From Haemophilus parainfluenzae (lineage in GTDB: Bacteria; Pseudomonadota; Gammaproteobacteria; Enterobacterales; Pasteurellaceae), in the NCBI RefSeq assembly GCF_014931395.1, contig NZ_CP063120.1, positions 1,161,501 through 1,225,500 on the forward strand: a stretch of 64,000 nt of DNA. The letters are read 5' to 3'. How positions within the stretch are numbered: the first letter of the stretch is position 1; each line of letters begins with the position of its first letter. Below the pieces are notes generated by a model. That model did no database searches and was not told the DNA's origin. It saw only the letters and a program-made list of their open reading frames with translations. Positions 24,531-37,711 of the stretch are shown piece after piece. The position numbers and the translations under genes are program-made.

Positions 24531-25499
24531 ATGACTATGCAAAATTCCTTTTCTGCACCTGAACATATCACGGTTTTGCTTCACGAAGCGGTGAATGGTT
24601 TGGCGTTGAAAGAAAATGGAATTTATATCGATGGTACCTTTGGTCGTGGTGGTCATTCTCGTCTAATTCTCTCCCAACTTTCTGAAAATGGTCGTTTAAT
24701 TGCGGTTGATCGTGATCCGCGTGCGATTGCTGAAGCCGAAAAAATTCAAGACCCTCGTTTTCATATTGAACATAATAGCTTTTCTCACATCCCAGACATC
24801 TGTCAAAAACTCGATTTAGTTGGTAAAATTGACGGCATTTTGCTGGATTTAGGGGTGTCATCTCCACAGCTTGATGAAGCTGAGCGTGGTTTCAGTTTTA
24901 TGAAAGATGGTCCGTTAGATATGCGCATGGATACCACACAAGGTTTATCAGCAGCAGAGTGGCTAAAACAAGTATCCGTTGATGATTTAACTTGGGTGTT
25001 AAAAACCTTCGGCGAAGAGCGTTTTGCAAAACGAATTGCCACTGCCATCGTAGAATTTAATAAAAGTGCGGTCAAAAATGGCACAGAATGTTTAAGTCGT
25101 ACTTCTCAACTCGCTGAGTTAATTGCTCAAGCTGTGCCATTTAAAGATAAACATAAGCATCCAGCAACTCGTAGCTTCCAAGCAATTCGAATTTATATTA
25201 ATGCGGAATTAGATGAGTTAGAAAGTGTATTAAATTCTGCATTAGATATGTTGGCCCCTGAAGGACGTTTATCGATTATCAGTTTCCATTCACTTGAAGA
25301 CAGAATGGTAAAACATTTCATGCGTAAGCAAAGCAAAGGCGAGGATATTCCAAGAGGCTTACCATTACGTGAAGATCAAATTCAACGTAATCAAAAATTA
25401 AAAATCATTGGTAAAGCTATTCAGCCGAGTGAGGCAGAAATTTCGGCAAATCCACGCTCAAGAAGTGCGGTTTTACGTATTGCGGAAAGGGTGAAATAA
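24531..25499 (+). CDS. rsmH: 16S rRNA (cytosine-1402-N4)-methyltransferase
   Basis: RsmH/MraW (322 residues) methylates N4 of C1402 in the 16S decoding centre. The SAM-binding motif GTFGRGGHS is near residues 35-43, [15 protein letters not shown] near 101-115 and [11 protein letters not shown] near 253-263. Length matches the family (about 313-320). A second ATG two codons later is possible as start. 78 bp after mraZ and 1 bp before ftsL. Confidence 0.96.
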   Translation: MTMQNSFSAPEHITVLLHEAVNGLALKENGIYIDGTFGRGGHSRLILSQLSENGRLIAVDRDPRAIAEAEKIQDPRFHIEHNSFSHIPDICQKLDLVGKIDGILLDLGVSSPQLDEAERGFSFMKDGPLDMRMDTTQGLSAAEWLKQVSVDDLTWVLKTFGEERFAKRIATAIVEFNKSAVKNGTECLSRTSQLAELIAQAVPFKDKHKHPATRSFQAIRIYINAELDELESVLNSALDMLAPEGRLSIISFHSLEDRMVKHFMRKQSKGEDIPRGLPLREDQIQRNQKLKIIGKAIQPSEAEISANPRSRSAVLRIAERVK

Positions 25500-25500
25500 G

Positions 25501-25821
25501 ATGTTAGAAAATAGCGAACGTTATCCTTTACAACATATTCTCGTGGAAGATATTTTTTCTTCTAATAAATTAATTGTCGTCTTACTTTTATTAATTTTAG
25601 CTTCTGCAATGGGCACAATTTGGATGACGCATCAAACACGGGGCCTAATTTCTGAAAACGGGCAGTTGGTATTACAACACCAAGCCCTTGAAAACGAATA
25701 TCGCAATTTACAATTACAAGAAGCAACCGAAAGTGATAATACAAGAGTTGAATCCATTGCGATTGGTACATTAAAAATGCAACGTGTTCAAAGTGAACAA
25801 GAAGTAGTTATTTTTGAATAG
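25501..25821 (+). CDS. ftsL: Cell division protein FtsL
   Basis: A 106-residue bitopic protein: short cytoplasmic N-terminus, one membrane helix at about residues 25-42 and a periplasmic leucine-zipper-like coiled coil (about 45-90). It forms the FtsQLB complex of the divisome. Identified by position between rsmH and ftsI and by topology; sequence is weakly conserved in this family. Confidence 0.92.
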   Translation: MLENSERYPLQHILVEDIFSSNKLIVVLLLLILASAMGTIWMTHQTRGLISENGQLVLQHQALENEYRNLQLQEATESDNTRVESIAIGTLKMQRVQSEQEVVIFE

Positions 25822-25835
25822 GGATTTTGAATAAA

Positions 25836-27656
25836 ATGGTTAGATTTAATTCCTCTAAGAAACCAGGAAAGCCAAAGAAAACAATTAGAAAATTGGCTCA
25901 ACCTGCGTCAGTAAAACCAAACAAACCGAAGATGGTGTTTGAGAGATGCTTCCTTCGTGGTCGTTATCTCATCGCGACAAGTTTTATTTTCTTAGGCTTA
26001 GGCGCATTAGTGGCTCGTGCTGCTTATGTGCAATCTGTTAATTCTGAAACCCTTTCTGGTGAAGCGGACAAACGTTCACTACGTAAAGATGATGTCCTCT
26101 CTGTTCGTGGCTCAATTTTAGATCGTAATGGCCAATTGTTATCGGTGAGTGTGCCGATGAGTGCAATTGTGGCTGAACCTCGCTTAATGTTAAAAGAAAA
26201 TGCATTAGAGGATAAAGAACGTATCAAAGCGCTTGCTAACGAATTAAATATGACACCTGCTGAGTTGGTGAAAAAAATTGAGAAAAATCCAAAATCAGGT
26301 TTCTTGTATTTAGCACGTCAAGTAGAAGCGGGCAAAGCAAATTATATCCGCGATCTCAAAATTAAAGGTATTTCATTAGAAACTGAACCACGTCGTTTTT
26401 ATCCACGTGTAGAAGAAGCGGCTCAATTAATCGGCTTTACCAACATTGATGGTAAAGGGATTGAAGGCGTTGAGGCAAGTTTCAACTCAATGTTAGTGGG
26501 GAAAGACGGTGCGCGTGTTGTACGTAAAGACAAACGTGGTAACGTGATTGAACATATTGCTGATGAGAAAAAATACGATGCACAAGATGTCACCTTAAGT
26601 ATTGATGAAAAGTTACAATCCATGGTGTATCGTGAAATCAAAAAAGCGGTAACAGAGAACAAAGCAGAATCAGGCACCGCCGTATTGGTGGATGTACGTA
26701 CGGGTGAAGTATTAGCTATGGCAACTGCACCTTCTTATAACCCAAATAATTTGGCTAATGTCAAAGATGAATTAAAACGTAACCGTGCGATTACCGATAC
26801 CTTTGAACCCGGTTCAACCGTAAAACCTTTTGTTGTATTGACCGCACTTCAACGTGGCGCAGTGAGACGTGATGAGGTAATTAATACAGGTTCATTTACC
26901 GTAAGTGGTAAAGAAATTGTCGACGTGGCACCTCGCCCACAACAAACCTTAGATGAAATTTTGATTAACTCCAGTAACCGTGGTGTGAGTCGTCTTGCGT
27001 TACGTATGCCACCTTCTGCATTAATGGAAACTTACCAAAATGCGGGCTTAGGTAAAGATACAGAGTTAGGCTTAATTGGTGAACAACGTGGTGTATTAAA
27101 TGCAAACCGTAAACGTTGGGCAGATATTGAACGTGCTACTGTGGCTTATGGTTATGGTATCACTTCTACACCATTACAAATTGCACGCGCTTATGCCACT
27201 TTAGGCAGCTTCGGGATTTATCGTCCGCTTTCTATCACAAAAGTCGATCCGCCAGTCATTGGTCAACGTGTATTCTCTGAGAAAATCACGAAAGACGTAG
27301 TGGGTATGTTAGAAAAAGTCGCGATCAAAAATAAACGTGCGATGGTTGAAGGTTATCGTGTTGGTGCGAAAACAGGTACAGCGCGTAAAATTGAAAATGG
27401 TCACTATGTTAAGAAATATGTGGCATTTACAGCGGGTATTGCACCAATTAGCGATCCACGTTATGCATTAGTTATTTTGATTAACGATCCGAAAGCAGGG
27501 CAGTACTATGGTGGTGCGGTATCAGCACCAGTATTCTCGAGCATTATGGGTTATACCTTACGTGCTAACGGTATTGCACCAGATGCAGAACCAACAGAAA
27601 AAACAGCAAGACGTACTGTTCGCTTAAGCGATCAAAAATTTGAAAAAATGAATTAA
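25836..27656 (+). CDS. ftsI: Penicillin-binding protein 3 (FtsI), with Lys526 and Ala511
   Basis: FtsI (606 residues) is the septal peptidoglycan transpeptidase. Membrane anchor about residues 43-65; dimerisation domain; transpeptidase domain with Ser327-Thr-Val-Lys, Ser-Ser-Asn (379-381) and Lys512-Thr-Gly. I use ATG 25836, since TTG 25827 is only 3 bp from the AGGG; this start gives exactly the H. influenzae numbering. Residue 526 is Lys (AAG, 27411-27413) and 511 is Ala (GCG), where reference H. influenzae has Asn526 and Val511; Ser385, Ile442, Ala530 and Val562 are unchanged. N526K defines most low-level beta-lactam-resistant (BLNAR) Haemophilus. Confidence 0.96.
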   Translation: MVRFNSSKKPGKPKKTIRKLAQPASVKPNKPKMVFERCFLRGRYLIATSFIFLGLGALVARAAYVQSVNSETLSGEADKRSLRKDDVLSVRGSILDRNGQLLSVSVPMSAIVAEPRLMLKENALEDKERIKALANELNMTPAELVKKIEKNPKSGFLYLARQVEAGKANYIRDLKIKGISLETEPRRFYPRVEEAAQLIGFTNIDGKGIEGVEASFNSMLVGKDGARVVRKDKRGNVIEHIADEKKYDAQDVTLSIDEKLQSMVYREIKKAVTENKAESGTAVLVDVRTGEVLAMATAPSYNPNNLANVKDELKRNRAITDTFEPGSTVKPFVVLTALQRGAVRRDEVINTGSFTVSGKEIVDVAPRPQQTLDEILINSSNRGVSRLALRMPPSALMETYQNAGLGKDTELGLIGEQRGVLNANRKRWADIERATVAYGYGITSTPLQIARAYATLGSFGIYRPLSITKVDPPVIGQRVFSEKITKDVVGMLEKVAIKNKRAMVEGYRVGAKTGTARKIENGHYVKKYVAFTAGIAPISDPRYALVILINDPKAGQYYGGAVSAPVFSSIMGYTLRANGIAPDAEPTEKTARRTVRLSDQKFEKMN

Positions 27657-27670
27657 GAAAAGGCAAAACA

Positions 27671-29140
27671 ATGAAAAAATTGACCGCACTTTTTGATCTT
27701 CCGGTGCTTTCAGACATTAATGTGAAGGCGATGGTGTTAGATAGCCGCAAGGTTACCCAAGGTGATTTGTTTGTGGCAGTAAAAGGGCATCGTTTTGATG
27801 CGAGTCAATTTGTTCCTCAAGCCATTTCTTCTGGTGCAAGTGCGATCGTTTTAGAAACAGATTTAGAAAACGAGCATTTGAACATCCAATGGCAAAATAA
27901 TGTGCCTGTGATTCATCATTATCATTTATCTGCCAATCTTTCTGCATTGGCAGGTCAATTTTATGACAATCCTTCCGAAAAATTGACTTTAGTTGGTGTC
28001 ACTGGAACAAATGGTAAAACTACGGTTTCTCAATTATTAGCTCAATGGGCTACGCTATTAGGCCACAAAGCAGCTGTCATGGGCACCATTGGCAATGGTT
28101 TATTAGGTCAAGTCAAAGAAGCAAAAAACACCACAGGTTCAGCCGTTGAAGTTCAAGAAAACCTCGCTGATTTTGTAGAGAAAGGGGCAGATTTTGCTTC
28201 TATCGAAGTATCTTCACATGGTTTAGTTCAACATCGCGTTGAAGCCCTTAAATTTAAGGCTGCTATTTTTACCAATTTAAGTCGAGATCACTTGGATTAT
28301 CACGAGACAATGGAAAAGTATGCCGAAGCTAAAAAACGCTTTTTCATTGATTTGGCGCCCGAATTACAAATTCTTAATGCTGATGATCCAATTGGAGCTG
28401 CGTGGTTAAGCGAATTACCAAATGGTATTGCAGTTAGCTGCCGCTCAGATTTCCATCCAACTTCTAAACAATGGCTTTATGCAACACAGATTCGTTTTAC
28501 TCACGAAGGTGCGGTGATTGATGTTGCTTCAAGTTGGGGGAATGGCACATTACATAGCCCATTAATTGGTGCTTTTAACGTGAGTAATCTGCTGTTAGCC
28601 ACGGCTGTTTTATTGGCTTTAGGTTATTCTTTCGACGATCTTATCCGTACGGTTTCACAGCTAAAAGGGGTAAATGGAAGAATGGAATTGATTAAAAAAG
28701 CAGGAAAACCAACAGTTATTGTTGATTATGCCCATACTCCGGATGCATTAGAAAAGGCATTAAATGCTTCGCGTGAACACTGCAAAGGTAAACTTTGGTG
28801 TATCTTTGGGTGTGGCGGTGATCGTGATGCAGGCAAGCGTCCGTTGATGGCAAAAGCGGCTGAGCAGTTTGCAGATTTAGTGATCGTAACCCAAGATAAT
28901 CCGCGTACAGAAGATCCAAATAAAATTGAAGCTGATATCCTTACGGGTTTTAGTCGAATGGAAGATGTTGGTGTGATTCCGGATCGCGAAGAAGCCATCA
29001 GATTTACCATTGAGAATGCGGTTGAAAACGATGTGATTGTGATTGCGGGTAAAGGTCATGAAAACTATCAGATCATTGGGGATAAAACACTTCATTTCTC
29101 TGATCAAGAAGTGGCTGAAGCCTATTTAACGAAAAAATAA
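27671..29140 (+). CDS. murE: UDP-MurNAc-L-Ala-D-Glu:meso-DAP ligase
   Basis: MurE (489 residues) adds meso-diaminopimelate to UDP-MurNAc-dipeptide using ATP. P-loop [10 protein letters not shown] near residues 108-117; the DAP-specificity motif DNPRTEDP near 412-419, which distinguishes it from lysine-adding MurE enzymes. The start region contains an uptake core (ACCGCACTTTTT) that encodes residues 5-8. 14 bp after ftsI and 7 bp before murF. Confidence 0.96.
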   Translation: MKKLTALFDLPVLSDINVKAMVLDSRKVTQGDLFVAVKGHRFDASQFVPQAISSGASAIVLETDLENEHLNIQWQNNVPVIHHYHLSANLSALAGQFYDNPSEKLTLVGVTGTNGKTTVSQLLAQWATLLGHKAAVMGTIGNGLLGQVKEAKNTTGSAVEVQENLADFVEKGADFASIEVSSHGLVQHRVEALKFKAAIFTNLSRDHLDYHETMEKYAEAKKRFFIDLAPELQILNADDPIGAAWLSELPNGIAVSCRSDFHPTSKQWLYATQIRFTHEGAVIDVASSWGNGTLHSPLIGAFNVSNLLLATAVLLALGYSFDDLIRTVSQLKGVNGRMELIKKAGKPTVIVDYAHTPDALEKALNASREHCKGKLWCIFGCGGDRDAGKRPLMAKAAEQFADLVIVTQDNPRTEDPNKIEADILTGFSRMEDVGVIPDREEAIRFTIENAVENDVIVIAGKGHENYQIIGDKTLHFSDQEVAEAYLTKK

Positions 29141-29147
29141 AAACAGA

Positions 29148-30518
29148 ATGATTAAACTTACTACCCAACAACTTACCCAAATTTTAAATGCTGATCTTAT
29201 TGGCGATGAGCAGGTCGTTGTTGAAAATATCAATACGGATACGCGTAAAGCGGTATCCAACTCGCTTTTCTTTGCATTAAAAGGTGAGCATTTTGATGCA
29301 CATCAATACTTAGATAAAGCCGTTGAGCAAGGTGCGACAGCCTTAGTTGTGCAACAAGCCAACACCGAAATTGCAACGCCACAATTAGTTGTTGCAGATA
29401 CGCGCTTAGCTCTTGGTCAATTAGCAAAATGGTTACGTGAAAAAATTAATCCTCGTACCGTGGCGATGACAGGTTCATCGGGTAAAACTACGGTGAAAGA
29501 GATGACAGCATCCATACTGCAACAAACAGCAGGCAATCCTGAAGCTATGTTATTCACAAACGGTAATTTCAACAACGATATTGGCGTACCATTAACGTTA
29601 TTACGCTTAACAGAACAACATAAATTTGCTGTTATTGAGTTAGGTGCAAATCATCAAGGCGAAATTGATTACACCACGCATCTTGCGCAACCAGAAGCCG
29701 CATTAGTGAATAATGTAGCAGCCGCACATTTAGAAGGTTTTGGTTCAATTGAAGGTGTTGCTCGTGCGAAAGGGGAAATCTATCGTGGTTTAACCCCAAA
29801 TGGTGTAGCCATTATTAACAGTGAACATAATTATATTGAATTGTGGCAAAAAGAAATTGGTTCACATGCTACTCAATATTTTAATGGTGGCGATTACAAA
29901 GCTGAAAATGTCAAACATTCACCTAATGGCTCAACGTTTACGCTAGTTTCACCCAAAGGCAGCATTGAAATTAATTTACCTTATTTAGGTGAGCATAATG
30001 TAAAAAATGCCTTGGCAGCGACCGCACTTGCTATGAATGTCGGCGCAAGTCTTGCTGATGTTAAAGAAGGACTTGAACACCGTTCTCAAGTAAAAGGGCG
30101 TTTATTCCCGATTCAAGTGAATGAAAATCTGTTGCTATTAGATGATACTTACAATGCAAATGTGGATTCTTTACAAGCGGCGATTGATGTTTTAAAAGGT
30201 TACGATGCTTTCCGTATTCTACTTGTGGGCGATATGAAAGAATTAGGCGAGGATAGCCTAAAATGTCATCAACAAGTGGGCGAGCATGCAAAACAAGCTA
30301 AATTAGATTTAGTGCTTTCTTATGGAACAGAAAGTGCGGTCATTTCTGAGGCTGTTTTGGGAAAACATTTTACAGATAAAGCTGAATTGACAGCTTATGC
30401 GTTAGATATTATTAAACAGAAATTACAAGAAAACCAAAAAGTCGTCGTATTAGCGAAAGGCTCGCGCTCAATGAAAATGGAAGAGACGATTTATTCATTA
30501 AAGGATAGCTTATGTTAG
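29148..30518 (+). CDS. murF: UDP-MurNAc-tripeptide:D-Ala-D-Ala ligase
   Basis: MurF (456 residues) attaches D-Ala-D-Ala to complete the UDP-MurNAc-pentapeptide. ATP loop [13 protein letters not shown] near residues 106-118; [13 protein letters not shown] near 328-340 is a MurF hallmark. Overlaps mraY by 7 bp (30512-30518). Uptake cores near 30020 and 30330. Confidence 0.96.
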   Translation: MIKLTTQQLTQILNADLIGDEQVVVENINTDTRKAVSNSLFFALKGEHFDAHQYLDKAVEQGATALVVQQANTEIATPQLVVADTRLALGQLAKWLREKINPRTVAMTGSSGKTTVKEMTASILQQTAGNPEAMLFTNGNFNNDIGVPLTLLRLTEQHKFAVIELGANHQGEIDYTTHLAQPEAALVNNVAAAHLEGFGSIEGVARAKGEIYRGLTPNGVAIINSEHNYIELWQKEIGSHATQYFNGGDYKAENVKHSPNGSTFTLVSPKGSIEINLPYLGEHNVKNALAATALAMNVGASLADVKEGLEHRSQVKGRLFPIQVNENLLLLDDTYNANVDSLQAAIDVLKGYDAFRILLVGDMKELGEDSLKCHQQVGEHAKQAKLDLVLSYGTESAVISEAVLGKHFTDKAELTAYALDIIKQKLQENQKVVVLAKGSRSMKMEETIYSLKDSLC

Positions 30519-31594
30519 TTTGGCTTGCTGAATATTTAGTTCGCTATGAAACGGCATTCAATGCCATTTCCTATATTACCGTACGTGCGATTTTGGCATT
30601 ATTAACCGCACTTTTTATTTCTTTATGGATTGGTCCGAAAGTGATCAAACGCCTTCAAATTTTAAAATTTGGCCAAGAAGTGCGTAATGACGGTCCTGAA
30701 AGTCACTTTGCGAAAAAAGGTACGCCAACCATGGGCGGTGTGATGATTTTATTCTCCATCGGTGTTAGTACTTTATTATGGGCTAACTTAGCGAATCCTT
30801 ACGTCTGGATTTGCTTATTTGTATTGTTTGGCTATGGTGCCATTGGCTTTGTGGATGATTTCCGTAAAATTACACGTAAAAATACCGATGGTTTAATTGC
30901 GCGTTGGAAATATTTCTGGATGTCAGTGGTGGCATTAGTGGCGATCATTTGGTTGTATTGGTTAGGTCATGATACCGATGCAACTCGTTTAGTAATTCCA
31001 TTCTTTAAAGATATCATGCCACAATTAGGTCTATTCTATATTGTGTTGTCTTACTTTGTGATTGTGGGCACAGGGAATGCGGTAAACTTAACCGACGGTT
31101 TGGATGGTCTTGCAATTATGCCAACAGCGTTAGTGGCTGGTGCATTTGCTTTGATTGCATGGGCGACCGGTAACGTGAATTTCGCAGAATACTTACATAT
31201 CCCTTATATCAAATATAGCTCAGAAGTCGTGGTGTTCTGTACCGCAATCGTAGGTGCAGGCTTAGGATTCTTATGGTTTAATACTTATCCGGCTCAAGTC
31301 TTTATGGGCGATGTCGGCTCTCTTGCACTAGGTGGTGCACTTGGTGTCGTTGCCATCCTTGTTCGTCAAGAATTCTTATTAGTGATTATGGGCGGTGTAT
31401 TTGTTGTTGAAGCCTTGTCTGTAATTTTACAAGTAGGTTCTTACAAGTTAAGAAAACAACGTATTTTCAGAATGGCACCAATTCATCACCACTTTGAATT
31501 AAAAGGTTGGCCAGAACCTAGAGTGATTATCCGGTTTTGGATTATTTCCTTGATGTTGGTGTTGATGGGGCTTGTAACGCTCAAACTAAGATAA
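30512..31594 (+). CDS. mraY: Phospho-MurNAc-pentapeptide transferase (lipid I synthase)
   Basis: MraY (360 residues, ten predicted membrane helices) transfers phospho-MurNAc-pentapeptide to undecaprenyl phosphate. Motifs: [10 protein letters not shown] near residues 70-79, the catalytic-aspartate region VDDFRK near 114-119, [10 protein letters not shown] near 193-202 and [13 protein letters not shown] near 321-333. Length is identical to E. coli MraY. Confidence 0.97.
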   Translation: MLVWLAEYLVRYETAFNAISYITVRAILALLTALFISLWIGPKVIKRLQILKFGQEVRNDGPESHFAKKGTPTMGGVMILFSIGVSTLLWANLANPYVWICLFVLFGYGAIGFVDDFRKITRKNTDGLIARWKYFWMSVVALVAIIWLYWLGHDTDATRLVIPFFKDIMPQLGLFYIVLSYFVIVGTGNAVNLTDGLDGLAIMPTALVAGAFALIAWATGNVNFAEYLHIPYIKYSSEVVVFCTAIVGAGLGFLWFNTYPAQVFMGDVGSLALGGALGVVAILVRQEFLLVIMGGVFVVEALSVILQVGSYKLRKQRIFRMAPIHHHFELKGWPEPRVIIRFWIISLMLVLMGLVTLKLR

Positions 31595-31600
31595 TTTTGT

Positions 31601-31621
31601 AGGGTGCACTTGTTGCACCCT
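31601..31621. repeat. Palindromic hairpin between mraY and murD
   Basis: AGGGTGCA (31601-31608) pairs with TGCACCCT (31614-31621). No T run follows, so it is unlikely to stop transcription inside this essential operon; it resembles a short intergenic palindromic repeat or an RNA-stabilising stem. Confidence 0.45.
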
Positions 31622-31655
31622 GCGTGATCCCAGAATACGAGAGAAGAAAAACAAC

Positions 31656-32969
31656 ATGACAACTCTATATCAAAATAAAACTATCACCATTATAGGCCTT
31701 GGAAAAACAGGCCTTTCTTGCGTTGAATATCTTCAATCTCAACAAGCTAATATTCGTGTGATTGATACACGCCAACATCCAGCAGGTGCGGATAAATTAC
31801 CTAAAAATGTTCCCTTACATACAGGTAGCCTAAATCAACAATGGTTACTTGAAAGTGATATTATTGTCATTAGCCCAGGGCTCGCAGTAAAAACACCTGA
31901 AATTCAGACCGCACTTTCAGCGGGTGTGGAAGTGATTGGGGATATTGAGTTATTCTGTCGAGCTGCCACCAAGCCAATTGTCGGGATTACAGGCTCTAAC
32001 GGTAAAAGCACTGTAACAACATTAGTCTATGAAATGGCGAAAGCTGCGGGAATAAAAGTGGGCATGGGTGGAAACATTGGCATCCCTGCGTTGTCATTAT
32101 TAAATGAAGATTGCGATCTTTATGTATTAGAGCTTTCCAGTTTCCAACTTGAAACTACTTACAGTTTGAAAGCGGCTGCAGCGACTGTGCTTAATGTGAC
32201 TGAAGATCACATGGATCGCTATGTGGATTTAGAAGATTATCGTCAAGCCAAATTACGCATTTACCACAATGCAGAAACTGCGGTGGTGAATTTAGAAGAC
32301 AAACTCACTTTTGGCGAAGGTGAAAATCAAGCTAAGAAAGTAGTGTCTTTTGCTGAAAATCAAGCTGATTACTGGCTAAAAACCGAAAACGGTAAACAGT
32401 ACTTAATGGCGAAAGAAGAAGTGATTTTACCTTGTAGTGAAGCCACTTTAGTTGGTCGTCATAATTACATGAATATTTTAGCCGCAACAGCATTAGCGCA
32501 AGCAGTAGGCATAAATTTAGAGGCAATTCGAACCGCACTTCGTCAATTTAAAGGCCTAGATCATCGTTTCCAATTGGCCCATCAAGCGAATGGTGTTCGT
32601 TGGATCAATGATTCTAAAGCGACTAATGTCGGCAGTACCGTTGCGGCATTGGCTGGTTTATATGTTGAAGGAACATTACATCTTTTATTAGGTGGTGATG
32701 GTAAAGGCGCAGATTTTTCTGAACTCGCTGATTTAATCAATCAACCTCATATTTCAACATATTGTTTTGGTCGTGATGGTAAACAACTTGCAGCACTTTC
32801 AAGTCAAAGCCATTTGTTTGAAACCATGGAACAAGCCATTTCATTTTTACGACCACGTTTAAAATCAGGTGATATGGTGTTATTATCTCCTGCTTGTGCA
32901 AGTTTGGATCAATTTGCCTCTTTTGAAAAACGTGGCGAAGAGTTTACTCGTTTAGCAAAATTAGCTTAA
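31656..32969 (+). CDS. murD: UDP-MurNAc-L-Ala:D-Glu ligase
   Basis: MurD (437 residues) adds D-glutamate to UDP-MurNAc-L-alanine. N-terminal [13 protein letters not shown] dinucleotide-like fold (14-26), ATP loop [12 protein letters not shown] near 109-120, NDSKATN near 317-323 and [12 protein letters not shown] near 409-420. Length matches E. coli MurD (438). Confidence 0.96.
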   Translation: MTTLYQNKTITIIGLGKTGLSCVEYLQSQQANIRVIDTRQHPAGADKLPKNVPLHTGSLNQQWLLESDIIVISPGLAVKTPEIQTALSAGVEVIGDIELFCRAATKPIVGITGSNGKSTVTTLVYEMAKAAGIKVGMGGNIGIPALSLLNEDCDLYVLELSSFQLETTYSLKAAAATVLNVTEDHMDRYVDLEDYRQAKLRIYHNAETAVVNLEDKLTFGEGENQAKKVVSFAENQADYWLKTENGKQYLMAKEEVILPCSEATLVGRHNYMNILAATALAQAVGINLEAIRTALRQFKGLDHRFQLAHQANGVRWINDSKATNVGSTVAALAGLYVEGTLHLLLGGDGKGADFSELADLINQPHISTYCFGRDGKQLAALSSQSHLFETMEQAISFLRPRLKSGDMVLLSPACASLDQFASFEKRGEEFTRLAKLA

Positions 32970-32984
32970 AGAATTAGGGTAGTA

Positions 32985-34169
32985 ATGGAATTTATCAATA
33001 AAATTAAACAACATTATGAACAATGGGCGAGAGTGACTCCTCAAGGATTACTTTACGATCGCGCATTGTTTTGGCTTTTTGTCGTGCTCTTGCTGATTGG
33101 TTTAGTGGCGGTAACTTCTGCTTCGATGCCTTACAGTGCACGCGTATTTAATGATACATTCTATTTTGCAAAACGTGATGCCGTTTATGTTTTGCTTTCT
33201 TTTGCAACCTGCTATTTAACGCTCCAAATTTCTTCCTCTCAATGGGAAAAGTGGCACGCTAAAATTTTCTTATTAGCCATTGTTTTATTAATACTGGTTC
33301 TTGGTATTGGTACTTCTGTTAATGGGGCAAAACGTTGGATTTCTTTAGGGATTTTAAATTTCCAGCCCGCAGAATTTGCGAAGTTAGCGTTAACCTGTTT
33401 CCTCGCGAGCTATTTTACGCGTCGTTATGATGAAGTACGTGGTAAAAAATTCAGTGCAGCTAAGCCTTTCATTGTGATGGGGGTATTAGGGGTATTCTTA
33501 TTAGCTCAACCAGACTTAGGGAGTACTGTTGTACTTTTCGTTATTACCTTTGGCATGCTTTTTATTGTCGGTGCAAATTTTTGGCAATTTATTTTGCTAA
33601 TTGGTACAGGCATACTTCTCTTTGTTTGGTTGGTTCTTTCCGCCTCTTATCGTTTAAAACGTTTTACCGGTTTCTTAGAGCCGTTTAAAGATCCTTACGG
33701 AACAGGATTTCAGCTGACTAACTCTTTGATGGCCTTTGGTCGTGGTGAAATTAGTGGGGAAGGACTCGGTAACTCGATTCAAAAACTCGATTATCTTCCT
33801 GAAGCACATACTGACTTTATCATGGCGATTATTGGTGAAGAGTTCGGTTTTATTGGTATTTTAGTGGTTGTGATTCTCTTAGGGTTACTGATTTTCCGAG
33901 CGATGAAAATCGGAAGAGAATCACTCATGTTAGAACAACGTTTCCGTGGCTTTTTTGCTTTAGGTATTAGTTTCTGGATTTTCTTCCAAGGTTTTGTCAA
34001 TCTAGGCATGGCCTTAGGGATGTTACCAACAAAAGGTTTAACTTTCCCATTAGTGAGTTACGGTGGTTCAAGTATCATTATTATGTCGGCGACTGTAGGG
34101 ATTTTATTGCGTATTGACCATGAAAATAGATTACAACGAGGTGGTCAAGCTCGTTTGAGAGATGATTAG
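32985..34169 (+). CDS. ftsW: Lipid II polymerase FtsW
   Basis: FtsW (394 residues) is the SEDS-family septal glycosyltransferase, with about ten membrane helices. Signatures: [23 protein letters not shown] near residues 113-135, [18 protein letters not shown] near 247-264 and PLVSYGGSS near 352-360. It partners FtsI encoded earlier in the cluster. Confidence 0.96.
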   Translation: MEFINKIKQHYEQWARVTPQGLLYDRALFWLFVVLLLIGLVAVTSASMPYSARVFNDTFYFAKRDAVYVLLSFATCYLTLQISSSQWEKWHAKIFLLAIVLLILVLGIGTSVNGAKRWISLGILNFQPAEFAKLALTCFLASYFTRRYDEVRGKKFSAAKPFIVMGVLGVFLLAQPDLGSTVVLFVITFGMLFIVGANFWQFILLIGTGILLFVWLVLSASYRLKRFTGFLEPFKDPYGTGFQLTNSLMAFGRGEISGEGLGNSIQKLDYLPEAHTDFIMAIIGEEFGFIGILVVVILLGLLIFRAMKIGRESLMLEQRFRGFFALGISFWIFFQGFVNLGMALGMLPTKGLTFPLVSYGGSSIIIMSATVGILLRIDHENRLQRGGQARLRDD

Positions 34170-34177
34170 GAATATTT

Positions 34178-35230
34178 ATGAGTAAAAAATTATTAGTTAT
34201 GGCGGGTGGTACTGGTGGACATGTTTTCCCCGCCATCGCGGTTGCTCAAACTTTACAAAAAGAAGGTTGGGAAATTTGCTGGTTAGGCACAAAAGATCGA
34301 ATGGAAGCACAACTTGTACCAAAACATGGTATTCCAATTCGTTTTATTCAAATTTCAGGGTTGCGTGGTAAAGGCATTAAAGCATTACTTGGCGCGCCTT
34401 TTGCTATTTTAAGAGCAGTATTGCAAGCTCGTAAAATTATTCAAGAATATCAACCTAATGCCGTATTAGGTATGGGGGGGTATGTATCTGGCCCAGGTGG
34501 CATCGCGGCAAAACTTTGTGGTGTGCCGGTTATTTTACATGAACAAAATGCCGTAGCTGGCTTAACCAATGAATGGTTAGCAAAAATTGCAACCCGAGTT
34601 TTACAAGCTTTCCCAACGGCATTCAAAGATGCTGAAGTGGTAGGAAACCCGGTTCGCCAAGATTTATTTGAAATGCCATCACCACAAGCGCGTTTTTCAG
34701 AAAGAAGTGGAAAATTGAGAGTGCTCGTCGTGGGGGGAAGCCAAGGGGCTAGAGTACTCAATCAAACGATTCCACAAGTGGTTGCGCGTTTAGCCGATAA
34801 ATTAGAAGTGCGTCATCAAGTGGGTAAAGGTTCAGTTGAAAGTGTGACCGCACTTTATGGTGAACACGCTGGTTCGGTCAAAATTACAGAATTTATTGAT
34901 GATATGGCAGAAGCTTACGCGTGGGCGGATGTGGTGATTTGTCGTTCTGGTGCCTTAACAGTATGTGAATTAGCTGCAGTGGGGACTCCAGCAATTTTTG
35001 TGCCATTCCAGCACAAAGATCAACAACAATATTTAAATGCAAAATATCTTGCCGATGTCGGTGCAGCAAAAATCGTTCAGCAAAATGAATTAAATGCGGA
35101 TGTGTTAGTTGATTTCTTAGAAAAAACAGATCGTGAAACCTTGTTAGCGATGGCGATTAAGGCAAAAGAAATGTCAGCACCATTAGCGGCTAAACGTGTA
35201 GCTGATGTCATTGTAGAGAATGCGAAATAA
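34178..35230 (+). CDS. murG: UDP-GlcNAc:lipid I GlcNAc transferase
   Basis: MurG (350 residues) makes lipid II at the inner membrane face. GT-B fold with the [10 protein letters not shown] loop (10-19), [11 protein letters not shown] near 104-114, [10 protein letters not shown] near 189-198 and the UDP-GlcNAc site [21 protein letters not shown] near 260-280. An uptake core lies near 34846. Confidence 0.96.
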   Translation: MSKKLLVMAGGTGGHVFPAIAVAQTLQKEGWEICWLGTKDRMEAQLVPKHGIPIRFIQISGLRGKGIKALLGAPFAILRAVLQARKIIQEYQPNAVLGMGGYVSGPGGIAAKLCGVPVILHEQNAVAGLTNEWLAKIATRVLQAFPTAFKDAEVVGNPVRQDLFEMPSPQARFSERSGKLRVLVVGGSQGARVLNQTIPQVVARLADKLEVRHQVGKGSVESVTALYGEHAGSVKITEFIDDMAEAYAWADVVICRSGALTVCELAAVGTPAIFVPFQHKDQQQYLNAKYLADVGAAKIVQQNELNADVLVDFLEKTDRETLLAMAIKAKEMSAPLAAKRVADVIVENAK

Positions 35231-35304
35231 GAACAGAGAAGTTGAGGGATAGTAAATAAAAACCCTTAACCTAAAAGTGCGGTTAAAAATAAAGGTGAAA
35301 TAAT

Positions 35305-36732
35305 ATGAAACATATTTCGGACGAGATTAGAAAAATTATTCCTGAGATGCGTCGGGTTCAACAAATTCATTTCATTGGTATCGGCGGTGCCGGTATGAGT
35401 GGGATTGCCGAAATTTTATTAAATGAAGGTTATGATATCTCTGGTTCTGATATTGCAGATGGTGTCGTGACTCAGCGTCTTGCTCAAGCTGGCGCAAAAA
35501 TTTTCATTGGTCACCAAGCGGAAAATGTGCAAGGGGCAAGTGTTGTTGTTGTATCAAGCGCGATCCATGAAGATAATCCAGAATTAATTGCCGCTAAACA
35601 AAATCGTATTCCCGTGATTCAGCGAGCACAAATGTTAGCTGAAATTATGCGTTTCCGTCATGGTATTGCAGTAGCTGGTACCCATGGTAAAACCACAACG
35701 ACAGCCATGATTTCGATGATTTATACTCAAGCGAAACTGGATCCAACTTTCGTTAATGGTGGTTTAGTTAAATCTGCCGGTAAAAACGCGCATTTAGGTG
35801 CAAGCCGTTATTTAATCGCAGAAGCAGATGAAAGTGATGCGTCTTTCCTACACTTGCAACCAATGGTTTCTGTGGTAACCAATATTGAACCGGATCATAT
35901 GGATACGTACGGCGGTGATTTTGAAAAAATGAAAGCCACCTACGTGAAGTTCTTACATAACTTACCATTCTACGGTTTAGCGGTTATGTGTGCAGATGAT
36001 GCGGTATTAATGGAACTTGTTCCTCAAGTTGGACGCCAAGTGTTAACCTATGGTTTCAGTGAACATGCAGACTATCGTATCGAAGATTATGAACAAACGG
36101 GTTTCCAAGGCCATTACACCGTAGTTTGCCCAAGTGGTGAACGCATCAATGTATTATTGAATGTGCCAGGTAAACACAATGCGTTAAATGCGACGGCAGC
36201 ACTTGCAGTAGCAAAAGAAGAAGGCATTGGTAATGATGCGATTTTAGAAGCACTTGCTGATTTCCAAGGTGCGGGCAGACGTTTTGACCAATTAGGTGAG
36301 TTTATTCGTCCAAATGGTAAAGTACGCTTAGTAGATGATTATGGCCATCACCCAACAGAAGTTGATGTAACAATTAAAGCGGCACGCGAAGGTTGGGGGG
36401 ATAAACGTATAGTCATGATCTTCCAGCCTCACCGTTATTCACGTACTCGCGATTTATTTGATGAATTCGTGCAAGTATTATCCCAAGTGGATGCATTGAT
36501 TATGTTAGACGTCTATGCGGCAGGTGAAGCGCCGATTGTCGGTGCAGATAGTAAAGCACTTTGTCGTTCTATTCGTAATCTAGGAAAAGTCGATCCTATT
36601 TTAGTTTCTGATACGGAACAACTTGGCGATGTATTAGATCAAATTATTCAAGATGGTGATTTAATTCTTGCCCAAGGTGCGGGAAGTGTAAGCAAAATTT
36701 CTCGTGGTTTAGCTGAGCGTTGGAAAGCATAA
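35305..36732 (+). CDS. murC: UDP-N-acetylmuramate:L-alanine ligase
   Basis: MurC (475 residues) adds L-alanine to UDP-MurNAc, the first cytoplasmic peptide-building step. [15 protein letters not shown] near residues 23-37, ATP loop [13 protein letters not shown] near 124-136 and [11 protein letters not shown] near 347-357. The 74-bp gap from murG carries an uptake core at 35274. Confidence 0.96.
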   Translation: MKHISDEIRKIIPEMRRVQQIHFIGIGGAGMSGIAEILLNEGYDISGSDIADGVVTQRLAQAGAKIFIGHQAENVQGASVVVVSSAIHEDNPELIAAKQNRIPVIQRAQMLAEIMRFRHGIAVAGTHGKTTTTAMISMIYTQAKLDPTFVNGGLVKSAGKNAHLGASRYLIAEADESDASFLHLQPMVSVVTNIEPDHMDTYGGDFEKMKATYVKFLHNLPFYGLAVMCADDAVLMELVPQVGRQVLTYGFSEHADYRIEDYEQTGFQGHYTVVCPSGERINVLLNVPGKHNALNATAALAVAKEEGIGNDAILEALADFQGAGRRFDQLGEFIRPNGKVRLVDDYGHHPTEVDVTIKAAREGWGDKRIVMIFQPHRYSRTRDLFDEFVQVLSQVDALIMLDVYAAGEAPIVGADSKALCRSIRNLGKVDPILVSDTEQLGDVLDQIIQDGDLILAQGAGSVSKISRGLAERWKA

Positions 36733-36790
36733 ATACACTGAAAAATAACCGCACTTTTGATGAAGAATAAAAAGAAAACAGGATAAAACA

Positions 36791-37711
36791 ATGAATTTAA
36801 AACAAGAAAAAATTGCTGTGTTGTTAGGCGGCACATCAGCTGAACGTGAAGTTTCTCTTAATTCTGGCGCAGCCGTGTTAAACGCATTAGTGAGCCAAGG
36901 TTATAATGCACATGGTATCGATCCTAAAGAATATAATGTCGCGAATTTAAAGGCTGATGGTTTTGATCGTGTCTTTAACATTTTACATGGTCGTGGTGGT
37001 GAAGATGGCACCATGCAAGGTTTATTAGAACAAATCGGTTTGCCTTACACTGGTTGTGGCGTGATGGCTTCAGCGTTAACCATGGATAAAATGCGTACCA
37101 AAATGTTATGGAAAGCCTTCGGTTTACCTGTTGCCGATATGGAGATCGTGACCAAAGAAAACGCTCACGAACTAAACCCACAAGCTGTGGTCGAAAAGTT
37201 AGGTTTACCTTTGATGGTTAAGCCATCTCTTGAAGGTTCAAGTGTGGGTTTAACGAAAGTAAAAGCAGTCGAAGAATTAAAAAGTGCGGTCGATTATGCA
37301 CTTAAATTTGATAATACCATTTTGATTGAAGAATGGTTGGCTGGCGATGAATTAACGGTACCTGTTTTAGGTGGCGAAGTATTGCCTGCTGTTCGCATTG
37401 TGCCAGAAGGTGAGTTTTATGATTACGATGCGAAATATATTTCAGATAATACTCAATATTTTTGTCCTGCCGGCCTTTCAGCTGAAGGTGAAGAAGAATT
37501 AGCGAAATTAGTTAAACGAGCTTATGACGTCGTGGGTTGTCGTGGCTGGAGCCGCATTGATGTGATGACTGATGCACTAGGTAATTTCCGTTTAGTCGAA
37601 GTAAATACGAACCCTGGCATGACAAGTCACAGTTTGTTCCCTAAATCTGCGTCAACAGTCGGTATTTCATTTGAACAACTCGTCGTGAAAATTTTGGAGT
37701 TGAGTGCGTAA
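36791..37711 (+). CDS. ddlB: D-alanine:D-alanine ligase
   Basis: DdlB (306 residues) is an ATP-grasp enzyme making D-Ala-D-Ala for Mur[17 protein letters not shown] near residues 11-26, [16 protein letters not shown] near 141-156 and [14 protein letters not shown] near 275-288. The stop overlaps the ftsQ start by one base. Confidence 0.96.
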   Translation: MNLKQEKIAVLLGGTSAEREVSLNSGAAVLNALVSQGYNAHGIDPKEYNVANLKADGFDRVFNILHGRGGEDGTMQGLLEQIGLPYTGCGVMASALTMDKMRTKMLWKAFGLPVADMEIVTKENAHELNPQAVVEKLGLPLMVKPSLEGSSVGLTKVKAVEELKSAVDYALKFDNTILIEEWLAGDELTVPVLGGEVLPAVRIVPEGEFYDYDAKYISDNTQYFCPAGLSAEGEEELAKLVKRAYDVVGCRGWSRIDVMTDALGNFRLVEVNTNPGMTSHSLFPKSASTVGISFEQLVVKILELSA

